From: Deltaproteobacteria bacterium
Lineage (GTDB): Bacteria; Desulfobacterota; BSN033; UBA1163
Direction: 5' to 3'
Length of the DNA: 10,361 nucleotides
Assembly: GCA_016875255.1 (NCBI GenBank)
Contig: VGRU01000121.1
Coordinates: 1 to 10,361, forward strand
The notes below the pieces were generated by a model. That model worked only from the letters and a program-made list of their open reading frames with translations, was not told the DNA's origin and did not search any database. Position numbers and translations under genes: made by a program. Within the stretch, counting starts at the first letter, position 1. The number at the start of each line of letters is the position of its first letter. Shown here piece by piece: positions 5,940 to 10,361 of the stretch.

Positions 5940-7163
5940 ATGCATAACTCATGGCCTAAAACTAACTCTGATGTTTGCATCCGTTGTGCCACCTGCATGG
6001 CAGTCTGCCCGGTTTCACGGGTCACTCCGCTTTTTCCGGGCCCGAAACACGCAGGCCCGGGAGCCGAACGATTTCGGAAACCCGGGGACCCATCTGTGGA
6101 TCAATGGATCGATCTCTGCATTGGGTGTCATCTCTGCGATCTGGTTTGCCCTTCAGGCGTTTCCATCTCTGAAATGAACCTGATTGCCAAAGCCAAGTAT
6201 CTTGATGAAAAAGGACGGCCCCTTCGAGATTGGCTGCTGACTCATTCTTATCTCTTTGGCCAACTTGGATCATTTTCCTCCTCTGTCCTCAATCGTCTTT
6301 TCCAAAACGGTGTCGTCAAATGGTTTGTGGAATCCATTTTAGGGATAGACAGGAGAAGAGAACTTCCCGCTTATCAATCTTCAACGTTTAGGCAATGGTT
6401 TAAAAGCCACCCATCAAAAGGGGAAAGAAAGATTGCCTATTTCTATGGCTGTTACATCAACACGAACGAAGTAGAGGTTGGACAAGCGACGGTCCAGGTC
6501 CTTGAGGCCAACGGTTTTGAAGTCTTCTTGCCGCCTCAGGAATGCTGTGGTATCCCCATGCTCGGCAACGGCGATTTTAACGGGGCAAGAAAAATGGCTC
6601 TGAAGAACGTCCCCTCTCTTCTTCAAGCCATCCAATCAGGGTCAGACATTATCTTCTCTTCAACCAGTTGCGGCCATATGATTAAACATGAGTATAGCCA
6701 TCTCTTAAATATTCCTGACTCGGAGGAAGTGGCCAAACATACTTTCGATCTCTTTGAGTATCTCCGAAACTTAATAGAATCAGGGAAGCTGAATTCACGT
6801 TTTAAGAAACTCCCGATAAAAGCCGCCTACTTTGCCCCCTGCCATCTCCGATCCCTTGGGATCGGCCTTCCTGCCCTTGAAATTCTGAGGCTCATCCCCG
6901 GTCTTCAAATCGACAACATCGAAGCAGATTGTTGCGGCCTGGGAGGAACCTTCGGCTTTAAAAAGGAAAAGTATGAGATCTCTCAGGAGATAGGGAAGGA
7001 TTTAAAGGAAGCGATTGATCGTTTAAAACCCGAGATTGTCCTTACGGATTGCGAAGGCTGTCGCATGCAGATCCGCCACCTCACAGGATTGAAGGTGCTG
7101 CACCCCATCCAGATATTAAGAGATGCACTGCTGCAAGGAATTGATAAGGAGGTGGGGAGATAG
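5940..7163 (+). CDS. glpC: Anaerobic glycerol-3-phosphate dehydrogenase, subunit C (iron-sulfur, quinone-linked)
   Basis: The 407-residue protein links GlpAB to the membrane quinone pool. Two [4Fe-4S] motifs lie near the N-terminus: C13, C16, C19, C23 and C60, C63, C66, C70. Two CCG domains follow, with C202-C203-G204 (QECCGIPMLGNG) and C331-C332-G333 (ADCCGLGGTFGFKKEKY). The second segment and the nearby TDCEGC and HPIQIL match remembered E. coli GlpC (396 residues) well enough to separate it from LutA/HdrB/GlcF relatives. There is no membrane helix, as expected; the CCG domains tether it. No ribosome site is evident before ATG 5940, and the gene is 200 bases from glpB with a structured repeat between. 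Confidence 0.94.
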   Translation: MHNSWPKTNSDVCIRCATCMAVCPVSRVTPLFPGPKHAGPGAERFRKPGDPSVDQWIDLCIGCHLCDLVCPSGVSISEMNLIAKAKYLDEKGRPLRDWLLTHSYLFGQLGSFSSSVLNRLFQNGVVKWFVESILGIDRRRELPAYQSSTFRQWFKSHPSKGERKIAYFYGCYINTNEVEVGQATVQVLEANGFEVFLPPQECCGIPMLGNGDFNGARKMALKNVPSLLQAIQSGSDIIFSSTSCGHMIKHEYSHLLNIPDSEEVAKHTFDLFEYLRNLIESGKLNSRFKKLPIKAAYFAPCHLRSLGIGLPALEILRLIPGLQIDNIEADCCGLGGTFGFKKEKYEISQEIGKDLKEAIDRLKPEIVLTDCEGCRMQIRHLTGLKVLHPIQILRDALLQGIDKEVGR

Positions 7164-7248
7164 GGTGGATTAAGTATCCAACTTAGCTCTCTTAAAATCT
7201 TTCAGGTAAAATTCTTTGGGGTCCAACCATCAAACATAGGTTCCTTCC

Positions 7249-7377
7249 ATGCTCCCTCAAATAGAAAGAATACTGATGGAAGTGATGGATGGCAAGGAGG
7301 CAGATTACCGTTCGGTGGCCGCAGGATCAAACAACTGCTTGACGATGTCCAAGGCGCTGGCTGACCCGAAAGCTTGA
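7249..7377 (+). CDS. Possible 42-residue small protein, unrecognised
   Basis: An ATG at 7249 opens a 42-codon frame beginning MLPQIERILMEVMDGKEADY and ending in TGA at 7375-7377, within the -35 box of the next promoter. AGG lies about eight bases before the ATG. I recognise no family. It fills half of the 246-base gap between glpC and the toxin gene, and it could equally be a gene relic or chance. The remainder of that gap shows nothing else I can support. Confidence 0.2.
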   Translation: MLPQIERILMEVMDGKEADYRSVAAGSNNCLTMSKALADPKA

Positions 7378-7402
7378 CTTAATGGAATAGAGGGTATACA
7401 AT
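7374..7402 (+). promoter_or_regulatory. Strong sigma-70-like promoter abutting the toxin start codon
   Basis: TTGACT at 7374-7379 and TACAAT at 7397-7402 are separated by exactly 17 bases. Each hexamer has five of six consensus positions. Transcription would be expected to begin at about 7408-7410, which is the A of the ATG. The mRNA would then be leaderless for the toxin gene. Confidence 0.55.
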
Positions 7403-7409
7403 ACCAACC

Positions 7410-7703
7410 ATGAAGGCAAAACTCATCTTGCACACCAAAGAAATGAAAGGTGATGAAATCGTTGAAGCAAAGGTATGGCAGGTACCGAAGTCAGGCGATA
7501 AGCCTCACGGTGTTAAATTTTCTATTGTCTATATCAAGAACGGGAAAAGGCTGATCGGGTACGATAACGCCGAAGGCAGAGGTTACCATCGGCATTTACC
7601 AGATCGGGAAGAAGCTTATCGGTTTGTTGATATTTGGAAGCTTCTCGATGATTTCAAGAAGGATGTTCAAGGCATACGAGGGGAGGAATGGGATGAAGAT
7701 TAA
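7410..7703 (+). CDS. TumE-like (DUF6516) toxin of a toxin-antitoxin pair
   Basis: The 97-residue product matches my memory of the TumE/DUF6516 family, putative toxins paired with an HTH antitoxin. Its hallmark is the central to C-terminal segment GYDNAEGRGYHRH then EEAYRFVDIWKLLDDF, residues about 50-82, with an alternating strand pattern before it (VWQVPKSG, HGVKFSIVYIKNGKRL). Known relatives have the same YDN..G.GdHrH..g.E..Y.F arrangement and about 100 residues. The start is the ATG at 7410, directly after a good promoter; a second ATG at 7443 would drop a likely beta strand. The stop overlaps the next gene by 11 bases. The mechanism of the family is not something I can state from sequence. 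Confidence 0.72.
   Translation: MKAKLILHTKEMKGDEIVEAKVWQVPKSGDKPHGVKFSIVYIKNGKRLIGYDNAEGRGYHRHLPDREEAYRFVDIWKLLDDFKKDVQGIRGEEWDED
7682..7686 (+). promoter_or_regulatory. Ribosome binding site of the antitoxin gene
   Basis: GGAGG lies six bases before the ATG at 7693, inside the end of the toxin gene. It is the clearest Shine-Dalgarno in the window and decides the antitoxin start over the upstream ATGs at 7624, 7648 and 7663, none of which has one. Confidence 0.7.
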
Positions 7704-8058
7704 AAAAGTCTACATTGGGATCAAGAGTCTCGACGAAACACTGCGGGAAGCCGGCGAGGTATTTGAGCAGGTCTCGAAGGGGAAAGCGGTCAAGCAAAAA
7801 ACGGCCGTATATTTCAGCAACCTCAAGGAAATGAGACGGGTATTGACTGAGCGAAGGCTAGAACTTCTGAAGACCATCAAGGACAAAAAACCGCAGTCTG
7901 TTTATGCGCTCGCAAAGTTGCTGCATCGGGACCTAAAGAATGTGCTGCAGGATGTATCCTATCTCCAGGAAATGGGGATCGTAGACGTAACGGAAACAGG
8001 AGACAAAAAGATCCCCCAGGTGGGCTTTGACAGGATTTCTTTTGAAATTGCAATTTGA
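7693..8058 (+). CDS. HTH antitoxin/transcriptional regulator of the TumE-like module (HVO_A0114-like)
   Basis: The 121-residue product overlaps the toxin gene by 11 bases and has a strong ribosome site. Residues about 53-105 form a winged HTH: RRLELLKTIKDKKPQSVYAL, then AKLLHRDLKNVLQDVSYLQE and a short wing ending GIVDV. This is the arrangement of the MarR-like HVO_A0114 family regulators that accompany TumE/DUF6516 toxins. The likely roles are to neutralise the toxin and to repress the promoter at 7374-7402; this is inferred from the pairing. The C-terminus (PQVGFDRISFEIAI) is complete. An alternative reading is a stand-alone regulator, but the overlap argues for a pair. Confidence 0.75.
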   Translation: MKIKKVYIGIKSLDETLREAGEVFEQVSKGKAVKQKTAVYFSNLKEMRRVLTERRLELLKTIKDKKPQSVYALAKLLHRDLKNVLQDVSYLQEMGIVDVTETGDKKIPQVGFDRISFEIAI

Positions 8059-8059
8059 T

Positions 8060-8218
8060 CAACATCGCCCACCGACACGCACCAAGCTACCGGGCTTGCC
8101 GTCTATCGTAAAGGCGGAGGAGTTCGCGGGACCGGATATGCGGAAGGCAAGAAAAGGGGACCTTCTTGGAAAAGGGAAAAGTTGCGAATCCCTCAGAAAA
8201 GAATTGTGTATCGAGTAA
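8060..8218 (+). pseudogene. Possible antitoxin relic upstream of the RelE-like remnant
   Basis: A frame without its own convincing start reads into MRKARKGDLLGKGKSCESLR and ends KELCIE with TAA at 8216-8218. That end overlaps the GTG of the RelE-like remnant by 13 bases, the spacing expected of a type II toxin-antitoxin pair. The short charged C-terminal tail resembles antitoxin tails only in general character. The N-terminal DNA-binding part is absent; the frame runs back into the end of the HTH gene. I regard this as the truncated partner, with low certainty. Confidence 0.3.
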
Positions 8219-8379
8219 TATTCCTTCCAACCGCAGAAGAGTCGTTCAAAAAACTTGACCCATCAATCCGAAGAAGAATCGGTCAGAAAATTGAATTGGC
8301 TTTCGGGACAAAACCTACCCGAATGATATTCCTGTTAGGTCTTGCAGGACTACACCTACCTATATTGACTCCAGGATAG
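8206..8379 (+). pseudogene. Frameshifted RelE/ParE-type toxin remnant
   Basis: From a GTG at 8206 the frame reads YRVIFLPTAEESFKKLDPSI then RRRIGQKIE, the N-terminal strand and two helices of a RelE/ParE-superfamily mRNase or gyrase-directed toxin. After KIE the family pattern jumps to the +1 frame (WLSGQNLPE at about 8296-8321, then a stop). A DYTYLY motif like the central DYR-x-x-Y of RelE follows in yet another reading at about 8348-8370. The undisturbed frame ends in unrelated residues at TAG 8377-8379. At least one frameshift and a deletion have therefore destroyed the gene. Intact relatives have about 85-95 residues with basic catalytic residues near the C-terminus, which are missing here. 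Confidence 0.62.
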
Positions 8380-8456
8380 TTCTGAGGCGGAATGATTAAG
8401 GAGTGAAATACACAAAAAGCCTGGGCCACTGATATGCGGTAACTGGATTGATTTGT

Positions 8457-8530
8457 AAAATCCCTCCCACTTCCCTTTGCTAAAGGAAGGAATTACCCCT
8501 CTTTGACAAAGAGGGGCGAGGGGAGATTTT
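8457..8530. repeat. Palindromic repeat with two hairpins inside an outer stem
   Basis: AAAATCCCTCCC at 8457-8468 pairs imperfectly with GGGGAGATTTT at 8520-8530. Between them are a hairpin at 8471-8488 (TTCCCTTT/AAAGGAA) and a perfect nine-pair stem CCCCTCTTT/AAAGAGGGG at 8496-8516. The words are related to the CCCCCCTTTGGCAAA and TTTGGTAAAGGGGGG arms of the stack at 2344-2842, so it belongs to the same repeat population. The rest of 8381-8799 holds no gene I can support. Confidence 0.6.
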
Positions 8531-8775
8531 CCAATGTTTATGTCAATTCAATTCTAAGACCTTTATAAATCACCGAAAGGTTCAATATTTTCATTTGAAA
8601 ATTTGCATTCATATGGAAAATCCAAAAAACAACACTACAGGAAGTAATTGAGCGAGGGTTTGATACGATCTCCCAGATTAAATGATTTGTGTTTGTGGTA
8701 TGCGAATAAAAACTAAACGACTAAGGACAATCTTTTCTTTACTGTGCCACTTTCTTCACTTAATTCCATCACCCC

Positions 8776-8815
8776 CTATCTCCGTGTCTCCGCGTCTCCC
8801 TATCTTCCTATCAAC
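8776..8815. repeat. Five consecutive octamer repeats at the 3' end of the HAD gene
   Basis: Phase-perfect octamers read CTATCTCC, GTGTCTCC, GCGTCTCC, CTATCTTC and CTATCAAC from 8776 to 8815. The last two lie inside the HAD-phosphatase gene and encode its final residues and stop (8802-8800). The strand is polypyrimidine rich. Confidence 0.65.
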
Positions 8816-9594
8816 AGGTTTTCGACGTCGGCGATGCTTTGAAAGACGAAGTCTGGCTGGTCTGGAGTGTGTTTATACTGTAGGAGGGTCTTTTCATCGG
8901 TCACACCGGTGAGGACAATACCTGTAGCAATTCCGGATTCCTTCCCCATTCGGATATCCGTCTCGAGACGATCCCCGATCAGGATGCAATCTTCGGGCTT
9001 TAAACTCAGAATATCAAGAACCGTTTGAACCATGATGGGAGAAGGTTTGCCTACGATGACCTCAACCTTTTTTTCGGTCACTGCCTCAATTGCCGCAATC
9101 ATCCCTGCGCAGTCCGGGATTTCTCCTCCCTCAACAGGGCAGGTGCGGTCGGGGTTGGTGGCAATGAAATGGGCTCCAAAATGTTTAATGGCCTGAAAGG
9201 CGATATTCAGTTTTTTATAGTCAAAGGTCCGGTCAAAAGCCGCAATCACATAATCAATTTCACTGGGTTCCTCCGTGATCGTGAAACCAGCCTTTTTCAA
9301 CTCTTCAATAAAAGGGATCTCCCCCACCACAAAGAGTTTCGCCTCCGGAGCATTCTTTTTCAAATAGTGGACCATCACAAAAGTGGAATTGATGACCTCA
9401 TCGGGTTGAGTAGGAATCCCAAGGCGGGTTAATTTCAAGGCATAGTCTTCCCGGGTCTGGAGCGGTTTATTCGAAAGGAAGACGACCTTTCTTCCAGTCT
9501 CCCGGAGCTTCCGGATCACGCTGTCAGCTCCCGGGATCAGTCTGTCGCTTAGATAAACCGTTCCATCCAGATCAAAAATAAATCCTTTGAACAT
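8800..9594 (-). CDS. HAD-IIA family phosphatase (NagD/AraL/phosphoglycolate-phosphatase-like)
   Basis: The 264-residue protein is a class IIA HAD phosphatase, a cytoplasmic Mg-dependent enzyme acting on sugar phosphates or related phosphorylated metabolites. Motif I is D8-L-D10-G-T, with the nucleophile and acid/base aspartates; motif II is S41-N42 (FLSNKP); motif III is K183 (VGKPSP); motif IV is D208 and D213 (IGDRLETDI). The C2A cap lies between motifs II and III. ATG 9594 begins MFKGFIFDLDGT, the usual start; purine-rich AAGGGACGAGGG precedes it. It lies 51 bases downstream of the ABC ATPase gene on the same strand, separated by a palindrome, and is probably cotranscribed. Relatives include glycerol-phosphate, phosphoglycolate and nonspecific sugar phosphatases, so the substrate is open. 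The stop lies in an octamer repeat. Confidence 0.88.
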   Translation of the reverse strand: MFKGFIFDLDGTVYLSDRLIPGADSVIRKLRETGRKVVFLSNKPLQTREDYALKLTRLGIPTQPDEVINSTFVMVHYLKKNAPEAKLFVVGEIPFIEELKKAGFTITEEPSEIDYVIAAFDRTFDYKKLNIAFQAIKHFGAHFIATNPDRTCPVEGGEIPDCAGMIAAIEAVTEKKVEVIVGKPSPIMVQTVLDILSLKPEDCILIGDRLETDIRMGKESGIATGIVLTGVTDEKTLLQYKHTPDQPDFVFQSIADVENLLIGR

Positions 9595-9610
9595 CCCTCG
9601 TCCCTTGTGG

Positions 9611-9631
9611 CCACAGGCGTGACGCCTGTGC
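9611..9631. repeat. Perfect nine-pair palindrome between the ABC ATPase and HAD genes
   Basis: CACAGGCGT at 9612-9620 is the exact reverse complement of ACGCCTGTG at 9622-9630, with one base between. There is no T-run after it on either strand, so it is not a typical intrinsic terminator. It is best read as a dispersed extragenic palindrome inside the operon, possibly affecting message processing between the two genes. Confidence 0.65.
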
Positions 9632-9645
9632 TACGCCATCGTCCA

Positions 9646-10361
9646 TCATCCCTCGGTTTTAATCCGCAGGTTCGGAGGATCTTTTGCGAACAGGTGCATC
9701 CTGTTCATGTCAAAAGCGAGCTCGATCTCCTGATGGACCCGGTATAACGTCTGGACATCGACCGCCGCGATAAGATTATGCTTCCCTGCGGTCACATTTA
9801 GATGGATCTCAGAACCTAACGGCTCAATCACGTCGATCACCGAACGGATGGCGTTCCCCTTTAAGTGTTCAGGAGCAAAAGCCCGGTCGTAGATATCGTT
9901 TGGCCGGATTCCGAAAATCGCCTCTGGCCCGGCCAAGGATTGATAAGATGAAACCTTCTTCTCCGGAATGGGGAGTTGAAAACTTTCCGCATCGATGAGA
10001 AGACGGCCCTCCTTCGAAAGGATTCGACAGGGAATAAAATTCATCACCGGGCTTCCGATAAAACCGGCCACAAAGAGGTTGACCGGATCATTATAGACCT
10101 CCAGCGGAGGACCGACCTGTTGAATCCATCCGTCCTTCATCACCACGATCTTCGTCCCCATGGTCATCGCCTCGACCTGATCGTGAGTAACATAGATGAT
10201 CGTCGTCTGAAGACGGTCATGCAGTTTTGAAAGCTCGGCCCGCATCTGGACCCGGAGCTTGGCATCCAGGTTTGAAAGAGGTTCATCGAAAAGAAAGACA
10301 GCAGGTTTCCGGACGATGGCCCTTCCCACAGCCACCCGCTGACGCTGTCCTCCGGAAAGCT
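9646..10361 (-). CDS. ABC transporter ATP-binding protein, MalK/UgpC type (5' end missing)
   Basis: The visible 237 residues begin at the ABC signature [14 protein letters not shown] at the window edge and continue through Walker B ([16 protein letters not shown]) and the H-loop (YVTHDQ). The C-terminal extension has TOBE-domain features typical of sugar and glycerol-phosphate importers: [12 protein letters not shown], a GIRPNDI segment, [11 protein letters not shown] and the terminal MHLF. Walker A lies beyond the window, so the start cannot be given. These ATPases (MalK, UgpC, MsmX, ThuK) energise uptake of sugars, sugar alcohols or glycerol-3-phosphate with two permeases and a binding protein, none visible here. 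The nearby glp genes favour, but do not prove, a glycerol-phosphate or polyol substrate. UgpC cannot be separated from MalK by motif alone. Confidence 0.9.
   Translation of the reverse strand, partial: LSGGQRQRVAVGRAIVRKPAVFLFDEPLSNLDAKLRVQMRAELSKLHDRLQTTIIYVTHDQVEAMTMGTKIVVMKDGWIQQVGPPLEVYNDPVNLFVAGFIGSPVMNFIPCRILSKEGRLLIDAESFQLPIPEKKVSSYQSLAGPEAIFGIRPNDIYDRAFAPEHLKGNAIRSVIDVIEPLGSEIHLNVTAGKHNLIAAVDVQTLYRVHQEIELAFDMNRMHLFAKDPPNLRIKTEG

Noticed and set aside
7170..7245. Minus-strand gene tail reading WLDPKEFYLKDFKRAKLDT before a stop
   Set aside because: Only 19 codons lie between in-frame stops; it looks protein-like but is too short to support as a relic.
8597..8685. Plus-strand relic reading KIQKTTLQEVIERGFDTISQ and ending IK before TGA
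   Set aside because: About 22 codons with no start and no partner; resemblance to a helical C-terminus is too vague to name.
8682..8912. 76-residue plus-strand frame
   Set aside because: It is largely antisense to the HAD gene and runs through the octamer array; no family features.
9612..9630. Rho-independent terminator between the ABC ATPase and HAD genes
   Set aside because: The stem is strong, but there is no T-run on either strand and the loop is a single base.

Overview
The window reads as chromosomal DNA of an anaerobic Gram-negative bacterium. A Desulfobacterota or Syntrophia-like host is my best guess, from the full anaerobic glycerol-3-phosphate dehydrogenase set (glpA, glpB, glpC), the protein style, and abundant short palindromic intergenic repeats. 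No rRNA or other phylogenetic marker is present, so the assignment is an inference.

Layout. (1) Positions 1-95, minus strand: the 5' end of a BFN/DUF151 (bifunctional nuclease) family gene that leaves the window. (2) 96-461: no gene, but two repeat blocks. (3) 462-896, minus: a PaaI-type hotdog thioesterase. (4) 940-1099: a MITE-like element with 17-bp terminal inverted repeats. (5) 1097-2236, minus: a soluble PAS-HisKA-HATPase histidine kinase with no response regulator beside it. (6) 2237-2923: nearly 700 bases without a gene, filled by concentrically nested palindromic repeats. (7) 2924-7163, plus: glpA-glpB-glpC, with a palindrome between glpA and glpB and a 200-base palindromic block between glpB and glpC. 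(8) 7374-8380, plus: a toxin-antitoxin patch. It holds a TumE-like toxin gene whose promoter lies directly against its ATG, an overlapping HTH antitoxin gene, and the frameshifted wreck of a RelE/ParE-type toxin with a possible antitoxin tail. (9) 8381-8799: repeats and a possible gene relic. (10) 8800-10361, minus: a MalK/UgpC-type ABC transporter ATPase (5' end missing) followed by a HAD-IIA sugar-phosphatase-type gene.

How the genes fit. GlpABC oxidises glycerol-3-phosphate to dihydroxyacetone phosphate and passes electrons through GlpC to the quinone pool. The MalK/UgpC-type ATPase and HAD-IIA phosphatase form a convergent unit that could feed or process phosphorylated three-carbon compounds or sugars, but substrate cannot be read from the sequence.

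The most striking content is not protein coding. At least three related palindromic cores are each enclosed by different outer inverted repeats. One roughly 500-base nested stack (2344-2842) appears to interrupt a repeat whose uninterrupted copy is at 371-470. Several genes end with their stop codons inside these repeats.
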